Shown piece after piece: positions 52,701 through 61,335 of a stretch of 64,000 nt of DNA. Positions within the stretch are counted from its first letter, which is position 1. Each line of letters begins with the position of its first letter. This DNA comes from Methylomarinum sp. Ch1-1 (GTDB lineage Bacteria > Pseudomonadota > Gammaproteobacteria > Methylococcales > Methylomonadaceae). Made by a program: the position numbers and the translations under genes. The DNA is taken from assembly GCF_030717995.2 (NCBI RefSeq), contig NZ_CP157743.1, positions 2,692,501 through 2,756,500 on the forward strand, written 5' to 3'. The notes below the pieces were generated by a model. The model was not told where the DNA came from and did no database searches. It saw only the letters and a program-made list of their open reading frames with translations.

Positions 52701-53063
52701 TTGTATCTGGTGCTCGCTTCGGTCGTGGTCGTCGAAATGGAATATGTGTTGAAAGACACGCGCACCGGTTTGGTGTTATGGGAAAACAAACGTAACTATT
52801 CAGTATCTTTCAGGGTTTAGGGAGTAGACCATTGATTTCTCGGGACGCGTGAATACTTCCATGTTAGCTCTGACTGCAACGTCCTGTTGCAGACAGCCCG
52901 ATAAATCAATAGCCTACTCCCTCTGATAAAAATACGCTGAATAATTACAAACAAACCTACACGCATGATTCAGGCGGAGTCGGCGGCAATGCCGGCGCCG
53001 CGGGCTTGATTGCGATGGCCGTTTCCGCCGCCGTCAATGCGATTTTCACCGATTACCAAAGGG
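52701..53063 (+). pseudogene. DUF799/GNA1162-like lipoprotein remnant, split by a MITE
   Basis: The left part reads VVVVEMEYVLKDTRTGLVLW, and after the insert the frame continues YTHDSGGVGGNAGAAGLIAM and AVSAAVNAIFTDYQ. This is the conserved core of GNA1162/DUF799 lipoproteins. The 157-bp element at 52792-52948 lies between the two parts. Taking it out with one 4-base AAAC copy restores a continuous frame (WENKQTYTHD). The N-terminus with the lipobox is gone, and the tail runs into the tandem repeats. Confidence 0.7.
52792..52948. repeat. Palindromic MITE-like element, right copy
   Basis: Same 157-bp element as at 23280-23435, same orientation, ends GTAACTATTCAG / CTGAATAATTAC. It is flanked by AAAC at 52788-52791 and 52949-52952, consistent with a 4-bp target duplication in the DUF799 gene. 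Confidence 0.85.
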
Positions 53064-53070
53064 GTATGCT

Positions 53071-54253
53071 GGTTCCCACGGTCCTCCGTGGGAACCTATA
53101 CTGTGGGCTTTAAGTCCGGTATGCATTCCCACGCAGGAGCATGGGAACGAGCAAACATCGGTTCGTTTGGCTCTTGTAGGAGCGTCGCCCCCGGCGCGAA
53201 AGGGATTGGTTCAATGCTGATGCGCTTCGCGTTGCTCAGCAGCATCCTACCAAGATGATCGGTGTAAACTGGTTCCCACGGTCCTCCGTGGGAACCTATA
53301 CTGTGGGCTTTAAGTCCGGTATGCATTCCCACGCAGGAGCATGGGAACGAGTAAACATCGGTTCGTTTGGCTCTTGTAGGAGCGTCGCCCCCGGCGCGAA
53401 AGGGATTGGTTCAATGCTGATGCGCTTCGCGTTGCTCAGCAGCATCCTACCCAAGGGGGTGGATGGTTCCCACGGTCCTCCGTGGGAACCTAGATGTGGG
53501 CTTTAAGCCCGGTATGCATTCCCACGCAGGAGCATGGGAACGAGTAAACATCGGTTCGTTTGGCTCTTGTAGGAGCGTCGCCCCCGGCGCGAAAGGGATT
53601 GGTTCAATGCTGATGCGCTTCGCGTTGCTCAGCGGCATCCTACCCAAGGGGGTGGATGGTTCCCACGGTCCTCCGTGGGAACCTAGATGTGGGCTTTAAG
53701 CCCGGTATGCATTCCCACGCAGGAGCATGGGAACGAGTAAACATCGGTTCGTTTGGCTCTTGTAGGAGCGTCGCCCCCGGCGCGAAAGGGATTGGTTCAA
53801 TGCTGATGCGCTTCGCGTTGCTCAGCAGCATCCTACCAAGATGATCGGTGTAAACTGGTTCCCACGGTCCTCCGTGGGAACCTAGATGTGGGCTTTAAGC
53901 CCGGTATGCATTCCCACGCAGGAGCATGGGAACGAGTAAACATCGGTTCGTTTGGCTCTTGTAGGAGCGTCGCCCCCGGCGCGAAAGGGATTGGTTCAAT
54001 GCTGATGCGCTTCGCGTTGCTCAGCAGCATCCTACCAAGATGATCGGTGTAAACTGGTTCCCACGGTCCTCCGTGGGAACCTATACTGTGGGCTTTAAGT
54101 CCGGTATGCATTCCCACGCAGGAGCATGGGAACGAGTAAACATCGGTTCGTTTGGCTCTTGTAGGAGCGTCGCCCCCGGCGCGAAAGGGATTGGTTCAAT
54201 GCTGATGCGCTTCGCGTTGCTCAGCGGCATCCTACCCAGGGGGGTAGATTCAT
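53071..54253. repeat. Tandem array, six copies of a 193-200 bp unit
   Basis: Units start with GGTTCCCACGGTCCTCCGTG at 53071, 53271, 53465, 53658, 53857 and 54056. Each holds two hairpins (GGTTCCCACGG-TCCT-CCGTGGGAACC and TTCCCACGCAGGAGCATGGGAA), the GTAGGAGCGTCGCCCCCGGC segment and a GCTTCGCGTTGCTCAGCAGC segment. Copies differ at the junction (CCAAGATGATCGGTGTAAACT versus CCCAAGGGGGTGGAT) and by TATACT/TAGATG. Open frames here simply repeat the unit. The GTAGGAGCG part recurs at 57447-57530. Confidence 0.9.
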
Positions 54254-54291
54254 TCCCACGCAGGAGCGTGGGAATGAGTCGTTCAATAAAT

Positions 54292-55926
54292 TTACGAGCT
54301 GCAGGATAACATGGAGCAACCCGGTCTTTGGCGCGCCCAGTCCGGTCTTTTAACGGCGTATTGTTCTTTGTCAGGCTGTTCTTGGTAAGGCTTGCGCAGG
54401 ACACCCAATAATTCATTCACCAGCGCAAAGTCGCCTTGTTCGGCTTTATCGATGGCCAATTGGGCTAAGTAATTGCGGAAGACATATTTTGGATTGGCGG
54501 CATTCATGCGCTGTTTTTTATCGGCCTGCACCGCGCCTTCTTGCTGCAAACGATATAAATATTTTCGCAGCCAGTCAGCGACTTTTGCTTGCACAGCATC
54601 ATTGATGGCGTCAGGCTGATAATAGGCGTCCATCAAAGGCTTGAGCAATTGTTCGTCGCTGAGACGGTCAATGTCGCTATCGACCTCAAGCAAGGCCAGT
54701 TTTCGGTAAAAAATGCTCATATCGGTCTCCACCTCGGTCAACAAGGTCGATAACGCCTGACACAATGCCTCGTCGGTTTTCGGATCGAAGGTATCGAAGC
54801 CTAATTTCTGCGCCATCATCACCCGCCAACCTTGATCAAAGGTGTCTTGATAAATGCCTAATGCTTGTTCCAGCGGCGCAGCTTCTTCAATCAGAGGGTA
54901 AATGGCGTTTGCCAATTGCACCAGATTCCATAAGGCGATCTGCGGTTGCTGACCATATCGATAACGACGGTGAGTCGCATCGGTGGTGTTAGGCGTCCAG
55001 TCCGGGTCATAATGGTCCAGCCAGCCGTAAGGGCCGTAATCTATCGTGAGCCCCAGGATAGACATGTTGTCGGTATTCATGACGCCGTGAACAAAACCGA
55101 CCCGTTGCCAATGCACGATCATTTCGGCCGTGGTGCGACAAATTTCTTCGAACCAGCGTAGGTAAATGTCTTTGCCGAGTTGGCCGGAACGGTTCATTAA
55201 ATGGGGGAAGTCGGTGCGTATCGTGAAATCGGTGAATTGACGCAACAAGTCGGTTTCGCCTCTGGCGGCAAAAATCTGAAAATTGCCAAAGCGTGTGAAC
55301 GAGGGCGCTGCCCGACACACAACGGCGCCCGGTTCCGATTGCGGATTTCCGTCATAGAACATGTCGCGCACCACCTGTTCGCCTGTTAACGTCAGGCTTA
55401 AAGCGCGTGTAGTTGGAACGCCGAGGTGGTGCATCGCTTCACTGCATATGAATTCACGCACCGAGGAACGCAACACGGCCAAGCCGTCGGCAGTTCGGGA
55501 ATAGGGGGTTGGTCCCGCCCCTTTAAGCTGCAGGGTCCAACGTTGATTATTTTGATTGACGACTTCCCCCAGATTGATTGCGCGGCCGTCGCCTAACTGT
55601 CCTGCCCAATGACCGAATTGATGGCCGCCGTAGCAGCTTGCGTAAGGCTCCATGCCCGTGAGCAATCGGTTGCCGGCAAAAACCTGAGCAAAATGATCGG
55701 ACTCGCAATCGCCGGCGTTAAGCCCCAATTGTTCGGCCATTTCCTGCGAATAACTGACCAAGGCAGGCTGGATCGCCGGAGTCGGGAAGACCCTTGAATA
55801 GCAGGCGCCGGTGACTTGGCGGCGATAGTTTTCAGTCTCGGGATCGGCCGGAAGTTCCTGGATGAATCGGTTGTCAAAGACCAAGTTGTCGAGGCCGATG
55901 CTAGATTGGCTGTTGTTACGCATCAT
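54292..55926 (-). CDS. selO: Protein adenylyltransferase SelO (YdiU)
   Basis: 544 residues of the pseudokinase SelO family, which transfers AMP from ATP to Ser/Thr/Tyr of proteins and responds to oxidative stress. Motifs: CYGGHQFGHWAGQLGDGRA, LKGAGPTPYSRTADG with the key Lys, NTDNMSILG and DYGPYGWLD in the inverted active site. The C-terminus CSMLSCSS carries Cys at the place where animal SelO has selenocysteine, as usual for bacteria. It is complete, and its tail ends right beside the tandem repeat. Start ATGATGCG; either Met is possible. Confidence 0.93.
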   Translation of the reverse strand: MMRNNSQSSIGLDNLVFDNRFIQELPADPETENYRRQVTGACYSRVFPTPAIQPALVSYSQEMAEQLGLNAGDCESDHFAQVFAGNRLLTGMEPYASCYGGHQFGHWAGQLGDGRAINLGEVVNQNNQRWTLQLKGAGPTPYSRTADGLAVLRSSVREFICSEAMHHLGVPTTRALSLTLTGEQVVRDMFYDGNPQSEPGAVVCRAAPSFTRFGNFQIFAARGETDLLRQFTDFTIRTDFPHLMNRSGQLGKDIYLRWFEEICRTTAEMIVHWQRVGFVHGVMNTDNMSILGLTIDYGPYGWLDHYDPDWTPNTTDATHRRYRYGQQPQIALWNLVQLANAIYPLIEEAAPLEQALGIYQDTFDQGWRVMMAQKLGFDTFDPKTDEALCQALSTLLTEVETDMSIFYRKLALLEVDSDIDRLSDEQLLKPLMDAYYQPDAINDAVQAKVADWLRKYLYRLQQEGAVQADKKQRMNAANPKYVFRNYLAQLAIDKAEQGDFALVNELLGVLRKPYQEQPDKEQYAVKRPDWARQRPGCSMLSCSS

Positions 55927-55951
55927 TGATTATTATCGAAATTCGTTATCT

Positions 55952-56941
55952 TCAGGTTGTCTGCCGACTTTTTCTTTGTTGATCCTTGTATTGGTGTTTC
56001 AACTCCCGGCGTTTTGAAGAGATCGCTCGGGCGGAAGAACCGATGTGTTCTTCGCCGCGCTGCTTGGCCATCTGTACCTGTTTTTGCCGTTCCTGAAAGC
56101 GCCGGCGTTGCTGCTCGCTGACCTTGTCGTAACAATGTGGACAGCTGACGCCTTGCTGAAAGAGGTCGCTGTTTTTATCGTCTTCGGTAATCGGACGGCG
56201 GCAGGCGTGACATTGGTCATATCGGCCTTTTTTTAGATCGTGATTGACGGCGACGCGGTTATCGAAGACAAAACATTCGCCCTGCCATAAGGACTGTTGC
56301 GACGGTATTTCTTCCAGATATTTCAATATGCCGCCTTGCAGATGATAAACATCCTCAAAGCCTTGCTCCTTCAGATAAGCTGTCGATTTCTCACAGCGTA
56401 TGCCGCCGGTGCAATACATCGCGACTTTTTTGTGCTTGGCCGGATCGAGGTGATCTTTGACATATTGCGGGAATTCGCGAAAAGTTTCGGTGTCCGGGTT
56501 GACGGCGCCCTTAAATGCGCCGATTTCGACTTCGTAATCGTTGCGGGTATCGATCAACAAGACGTCCGGATCGCTAATCAGCACATTCCAGTCCTGGGGT
56601 TTGATATAGGTGCCGACTGTTTTTTCAGGATCGATTCCGTCGACTCCCATGGTCACGATTTCCTGCTTTAACTTGACCTTGCTGCGGTAAAAAGGCGTTT
56701 CCTGTTCGTAAGATTCTTTGACTTCGAGGTCTTGAAAGCGCGGGTCTGCGCGCAGCCAGGCCAGCACCGCATCAACTCCTGGCCGAGAACCGGCTATGGT
56801 GCCGTTAATGCCTTCATTGGCGAGCAATAAAGTGCCTTTGACCTGATGTTCGTCCATCAGATTCAACAGCGGTGGTTTGAGCGCGGCATAGTCGTCGAGT
56901 TTGACGAATTTGTACAATGCGGAAACTACAATATTGGGCAT
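55952..56941 (-). CDS. trhO: tRNA uridine(34) hydroxylase TrhO (YceA)
   Basis: 329 residues: an N-terminal TrhO domain ([15 protein letters not shown]) and a central rhodanese domain with active-site Cys in [17 protein letters not shown]-terminal Cys-rich zinc-like segment ([16 protein letters not shown]) and a basic tail follow. TrhO hydroxylates U34 of tRNA with oxygen, leading to the 5-oxyacetyl wobble modification. It lies 25 bases upstream of selO on the same strand, so they may be co-transcribed. Confidence 0.93.
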   Translation of the reverse strand: MPNIVVSALYKFVKLDDYAALKPPLLNLMDEHQVKGTLLLANEGINGTIAGSRPGVDAVLAWLRADPRFQDLEVKESYEQETPFYRSKVKLKQEIVTMGVDGIDPEKTVGTYIKPQDWNVLISDPDVLLIDTRNDYEVEIGAFKGAVNPDTETFREFPQYVKDHLDPAKHKKVAMYCTGGIRCEKSTAYLKEQGFEDVYHLQGGILKYLEEIPSQQSLWQGECFVFDNRVAVNHDLKKGRYDQCHACRRPITEDDKNSDLFQQGVSCPHCYDKVSEQQRRRFQERQKQVQMAKQRGEEHIGSSARAISSKRRELKHQYKDQQRKSRQTT

Positions 56942-57052
56942 ATAACACCTGTATGCAGAGATGGGTTACGGGGAGGGGCTTGCTGCTCCGCTTCTGGTAA
57001 TACGCGACTATACATGAATCGAGAACGCTTGAGTAGATGATGGGCTTTAGTC

Positions 57053-57286
57053 AGCAATTCCCATATTTGAGTATTTTTGCGGTGTTTAGGGCATGGGGTG
57101 TGTCTGTCGAGGAGCGCCGTTCACCCAGCACCTAAATAAACGACGATAATAAATCATAGCCAATAGTCTATGGTATTTAGGTGCTGGGTAAACCCATCCC
57201 TGGGGGCTTGACGGCAGCATCCTTGCTGTCGACATCCTCGCCAAACACACCCCATGCTCTTTTTGAACGCCAAAGTGGGAATTGCT
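57053..57286. repeat. MITE-like element with nested palindromic insert and 11-bp target repeat
   Basis: Same element as at 2013-2177 (ends AGCAATTCCCA / TGGGAATTGCT). It is flanked by GGGCTTTAGTC on both sides (57042-57052 and 57287-57297), an 11-bp target duplication. Inside, at 57121-57189, lies a type-B palindrome (ACCCAGCACCTAAATA / TATTTAGGTGCTGGGT, 16-base arms) exactly where the 2013 copy is uninterrupted (CGCCGT|AAACCC). Confidence 0.88.
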
Positions 57287-57297
57287 GGGCTTTAGTC

Positions 57298-57571
57298 GCG
57301 ATTATTACTGGTTGTGAAACTTTTACGCCGAGGGCGGCGCTCCCACAGGTTGAAAAACGCGGCGTTTAAAGCCTGCCACAATCACTCATCTAGGATCATG
57401 AGACGCTGAAGAACAAGAAGGGATCGTTTCTAGCATTTGTCCAATTGTAGGAGCGCCGCCCCCGGCGCGAAAAGGGATCGTCAAAGACGATGCGCCGAGC
57501 GTTGCTCAGCAGCATCCCGGCAGAGATCTGTTTATACGCGGCGATCGGGGCAGCGAGGCAAATGGCGTCTG
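57298..57571. other. Intergenic region with dispersed repeat fragments
   Basis: Holds a copy of the GTAGGAGCGCCGCCCCCGGC segment (57447-57530) shared with the 53-54 kb array. No gene seen. Confidence 0.5.
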
Positions 57572-58843
57572 TTAGGCGATTTTTGCCCGGGACCTGTTTC
57601 TGTTCCGACTGCCTCCGGGGTTGCCGTTGGGTTTGCGGGCCGGGTTCGAGCTTCTCCGGGGGCGCGGGCTTCTTGCCGGTTTGGCCGGCATCGGCGGGGC
57701 AATGGCGGCAGGTTCGAAGCCGGCGATTTGTTCGCGTTTGATTTCCTTGCCGATCAATTTTTCAACCTGGCGCAAGCCATTGTATTCGTCATGGGAAACC
57801 AAAGAAATGGCCTGGCCTTCCTCGCCGGCGCGTCCGGTGCGGCCGATTCTATGCACGTAATCTTCCGCGGCCCGAGGCAGTTCGAAGTTGACCACATGCG
57901 GCAGCAGGTTGATGTCGATGCCGCGCGCCGCGACATCGGTCGCGACCAATACTCTGATATCACCGGCCTTGAATCCGGCCAATGCGGTGGTTCTGGCGCC
58001 CTGACTCTTATTGCCGTGTATCGCGGCGGCCTTGATATCGATTTTGTTCAGTTTTTCGGTGAGCCGGTTGGCGCCGTGTTTGGTGCTGGTGAATACGAGT
58101 ACCTGTTTCCAGTCATGTTCTTGGATCAGGTGAGACAGCAGCGCCGTTTTATCGGTCTTGTTGACCAGATAGGCGCGCTGTTCGACCAGTTCCGCCGCGG
58201 TATTGCGCGGCGCCACTTCGATTTTTACCGGATTAACCAGCAGTCCCGTCGTCAGTTTGCGTATGTCTTCGGAAAAAGTCGCCGAGAACAGCAGGTTTTG
58301 GCGTTTTTTCGGCAATAAGGCGACCACCTTGCGAATATCGCGGATGAAGCCCATGTCCAGCATGCGGTCGGCTTCGTCCAGGATCAGGGTTTCCACCTGA
58401 TTCAATTTGACCGCATTTTGTTCGACCAGATCCAAAAGCCTGCCCGGCGTCGCCACCAGAATATCGACGCCGCCTCGTAATTTCATCATCTGCGGATTGA
58501 TTTTCACCCCGCCAAACACAACCAGGGACTTCAGGCGCGGATGTAAATGGCTTCCGTATTTGTTGACCGATTCGCCGATTTGTGCGGCGAGCTCTCGGGT
58601 CGGTGTCAGGATCAATGCTCTGACCGGTCGGTTTTTGCTGTAAGTCTGTTGCGATAAGCGATGCAGAATCGGCAAGGTGAATCCGGCGGTTTTACCGGTT
58701 CCGGTTTGAGCGGTGGCCAGGACATCATGACCGCCTAAAACGGCGGGTATGGCTTGTGATTGAATCGGGGAAGGCGTGGCATAGCCGGAATCGGCGATAG
58801 CACGCAAAAGGGGATCGGCTAAACCGAGTGCAGTAAATGGCAT
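57572..58843 (-). CDS. rhlE: DEAD-box RNA helicase RhlE
   Basis: 423 residues. Q motif ([24 protein letters not shown]), Walker [26 protein letters not shown] (DEAD), SATFS, ARGIDI and [10 protein letters not shown] are all in order. The C-terminus is a basic Arg/Pro-rich tail typical of RhlE, which remodels rRNA and ribosome intermediates. Full length, own promoter region upstream. Nothing unusual. Confidence 0.93.
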   Translation of the reverse strand: MPFTALGLADPLLRAIADSGYATPSPIQSQAIPAVLGGHDVLATAQTGTGKTAGFTLPILHRLSQQTYSKNRPVRALILTPTRELAAQIGESVNKYGSHLHPRLKSLVVFGGVKINPQMMKLRGGVDILVATPGRLLDLVEQNAVKLNQVETLILDEADRMLDMGFIRDIRKVVALLPKKRQNLLFSATFSEDIRKLTTGLLVNPVKIEVAPRNTAAELVEQRAYLVNKTDKTALLSHLIQEHDWKQVLVFTSTKHGANRLTEKLNKIDIKAAAIHGNKSQGARTTALAGFKAGDIRVLVATDVAARGIDINLLPHVVNFELPRAAEDYVHRIGRTGRAGEEGQAISLVSHDEYNGLRQVEKLIGKEIKREQIAGFEPAAIAPPMPAKPARSPRPRRSSNPARKPNGNPGGSRNRNRSRAKIA

Positions 58844-59305
58844 ATTAATAAAATCTCAATGAATGGCTGCCGGTGACAAGTGTCTTGCAGCATTGTGAAT
58901 GTATAACAATTTTAATTTAAGAATACGCCAACGAACGGTGGGGAAGCATTGATTGCCGTAATAGTCAGATTAAAGAGTGATGTTGATCGATGTTATGATG
59001 AATGTATTCAAGAGCGTTCTTGAATTTAATTTTTCTATTATATGCTGTTTCAAGTCTAGAACCTAGAACTATTCTCGATAAAACAGAATAAATGCCCTGG
59101 TAATGTTTATATCCATTCTGCGTTCCCACAGGGCTGTGGGAACGAGTGATGTCGCCGTAGGAGGCCCGCCTTCGGGCGGAATGACGCTTTTCGCGCCGAG
59201 GGTGGCGTTCCTACGAGTGTTGATTCAAACGGCAAATTCCTTTGCGCCCGGAGCTCTACAGAAGGCGTTGACGATAGGGTGCGTTTGGCTGCGGGGACGT
59301 AAGAG
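58844..59305. other. Intergenic region with a short repeat cluster
   Basis: 58844-59100 is AT-rich and would hold the rhlE promoter. 59117-59215 carries GTTCCCACAGGGCTGTGGGAAC and GCCCGCCTTCGGGCGG hairpins and a GTAGGAGGC/CCTACGAG pair. No coding sequence is supported. Confidence 0.5.
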
Positions 59306-59896
59306 TCAATCATTAAAATGTTTTTTTAGGCTTGCCGCCATGACCATTAAAGCCCAGCCCCGGAAAATGATATCGATGCTCAGTGAAAATGCAATAAACC
59401 ACATCGAGGTCGGCCAATCGTACCATACGACGAAGGCCAGTATAATTGAAACTAAACCCGTCACTCTGTTGGCCAAGGGGTTAGGGATCTCGCTGGCCGA
59501 TAACAAAACATTACGGTATATCCCTTGGGTGAGTAAATAGCCGACAATTAAAAGATTTTCATTTTCGATCTCGGAACTATTGCTGCTAAAAAAGACTAAA
59601 AAACCAACGACGATATCCAATATGCCGCCCTGGATATTATACAGATACCCTTGCGTTGTTTTTGAGTTTAGACCATCGATGCAGCGTAATACACCCACCG
59701 ACAGAACCACCAAGCCAATAACGGGTAGCCAGGAGGCGTTTTCTCCCAGCATGTATACATTGGGTGAGACCAAGCATAAGATTGCTATGGTTATGCCGAT
59801 GCCAACCATTGCCCTTCCTCGAAGGGTGTACCAGACCGAATTTGATGTGAATTGAATGAATTCAGGTTTTTTATTAGGTTTCATGATTGCTTTCAA
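59306..59896 (-). CDS. HdeD-like (DUF308) membrane protein
   Basis: 196 residues with five to six hydrophobic helices (for example MVGIGITIAILCLVS, WLPVIGLVVLSVGVLRCIDG, GGILDIVVGFLVFF, GLVSIILAFVVWYDW, ALMVMAASL). The repeating G-x-x-D pattern (VLRCIDG, GGILDIVVG) fits the HdeD/DUF308 family, one member of which is linked to acid resistance in E. coli. The start may be the second Met (MKPNKKPEF). Monocistronic by position. Confidence 0.65.
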   Translation of the reverse strand: MKAIMKPNKKPEFIQFTSNSVWYTLRGRAMVGIGITIAILCLVSPNVYMLGENASWLPVIGLVVLSVGVLRCIDGLNSKTTQGYLYNIQGGILDIVVGFLVFFSSNSSEIENENLLIVGYLLTQGIYRNVLLSASEIPNPLANRVTGLVSIILAFVVWYDWPTSMWFIAFSLSIDIIFRGWALMVMAASLKKHFND

Positions 59897-60093
59897 ATAA
59901 ATTGGGTTTCAAAAAAGGTTTGAAGGAACACCGAGATAGCATGGAATCAAGTGTCAGCATAGCATAAATAGCGGGTCTTCAGGCGAGATTGGAACCGCTT
60001 TTTCCGGCGCGTCTACGGGGAGGATTGATTTTTATGCTCGTAGCGACCGCTCGTTGTGTATAAGGATGAGGGAAGCCCGTGGGGATGTGTGGA

Positions 60094-61245
60094 TTATCGA
60101 TAGCCGGCGAGTTCGACATAGCCTTGGCCGGTAACGGGGCGACCCTGATGAACGCCGCTGACCGAGACGGCGCCCTCCCAATAGCGGTAGGTGATATTCA
60201 GTTCCTGATCTTCCATCAGAGGCGTGATCAATAGTTCCAGTTTCTGGGAAGGAATCGACAGTCTCCATTGGGATGGATAGCTAATCCCGGAGTGCGGACT
60301 GCGCCAATTATCGAGCTGTTCGATGACGACGTCCGTTGAGCTCAGATTGGTTTGGCTGTGGTCGGCGTGAAAAACGGCGCCGGCGCTGTGCGGGTCGGCC
60401 TTGCCGTCTTTGCGTCGCAGCCGGTAAAACATGATCTCGCTATCGTCGAAGAGCTGCAGGGCAAACCAATCCCAGCCGGCTTGCTCCTTTGACAGCGCGC
60501 TGCTGCTCCATTCCCGGTCCATCCAGCTGGCGCCGTTGACGGCAAAGTTCTCGTGTCCGATTCGTAGCCGGCCTTCGGTCTGCAGCCGGGTGTAGGAGTA
60601 ATAATACGAGGCGTTGCCGGGTTCGGCGCTTTTCTGGCTAAGGCCGTCTTGACCTTGCAGGACAAGCGGTTTCAGCGGCGTCAGTTGCAGGTCGATCGCC
60701 GCTTCATCGCTTTGAGCGTTCAGCGTGATGCCTGCCTTTTCATTCGCATCGTGTGCCCGGGCTTGCCAATCATAAAGCCAGACATGCAGCTTGTCCTTGC
60801 GGGCGCCGGCCAAACCGTTGCCGGCGCGGGCGTAGCGTTCATCGGCGTAAAAGCGCTGGTTTTCGACATCGGTCAGCGCGAAATGGGCCATATAGACCTG
60901 ATTGCTGCGCCAGTTCGATGCGCCGGCGATCGGCTGTGACGTAAGGGCGAAACGGAAAAAGGTCAGTTCGTAACCGAAGCGGCGCCCCGTCTTCGACTGC
61001 AGATTGCCGGTGTAATACCACCATTCGGAGCGGTAGGCGTCATGCGGGCCGTGGTCCCTTGGAAAGACGAACGGTCTCGGTTTAAATACACGGGCAAATT
61101 CTTCATCGTCGGCGGACAGCACCTCGGATACCGTGTTTTTAGGCTCGGCTTCAGGCTGTGCGTTTTGCTGGCCGATAAACCAGGCCAACGCCAATATGAC
61201 GATTAACAGGCTAGCCCAAATCAGTCGTTTGTTCGTGTTATTCAT
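60094..61245 (-). CDS. AttH/CrtC-like lipocalin-domain secreted protein
   Basis: 383 residues from the ATG at 61243-61245 (MNNTNKRLIWAS); the frame opens 24 bases earlier. A single N-terminal hydrophobic helix (LLIVILALAWFIG) anchors or exports it. The body carries the AttH/CrtC signature FPRDHGPHDAYRSEWWYYTG and MDREWSSSALSKEQAGWDWF. Proteins of this kind are predicted periplasmic hydrolase- or hydratase-fold lipocalins that accompany an AttFG-like ABC transporter, exactly as here. Substrate unknown. It is 91 bases behind the permease gene on the same strand. Confidence 0.82.
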   Translation of the reverse strand: MNNTNKRLIWASLLIVILALAWFIGQQNAQPEAEPKNTVSEVLSADDEEFARVFKPRPFVFPRDHGPHDAYRSEWWYYTGNLQSKTGRRFGYELTFFRFALTSQPIAGASNWRSNQVYMAHFALTDVENQRFYADERYARAGNGLAGARKDKLHVWLYDWQARAHDANEKAGITLNAQSDEAAIDLQLTPLKPLVLQGQDGLSQKSAEPGNASYYYSYTRLQTEGRLRIGHENFAVNGASWMDREWSSSALSKEQAGWDWFALQLFDDSEIMFYRLRRKDGKADPHSAGAVFHADHSQTNLSSTDVVIEQLDNWRSPHSGISYPSQWRLSIPSQKLELLITPLMEDQELNITYRYWEGAVSVSGVHQGRPVTGQGYVELAGYR

Positions 61246-61269
61246 TTTTTGATGCCTCGGCCGGGCCAT

Positions 61270-61335
61270 AAATGCCGTTATTTCGAAGCGTCACGTAACC
61301 GCTGGCGCGGTAACATGACCTACGACTTTACTAGG
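61270..61335. repeat. Short palindrome between attH-like and permease genes
   Basis: GTCACGTAACCGC-TGGC-GCGGTAACATGAC is an outer-arm relative of the type-B palindromes. It may lower read-through between the two genes. Confidence 0.6.

Noticed and set aside
53010-54416. Series of similar 60-110 residue frames in the 53-54 kb array
   Set aside because: They are translations of the tandem DNA repeat, present on both strands.
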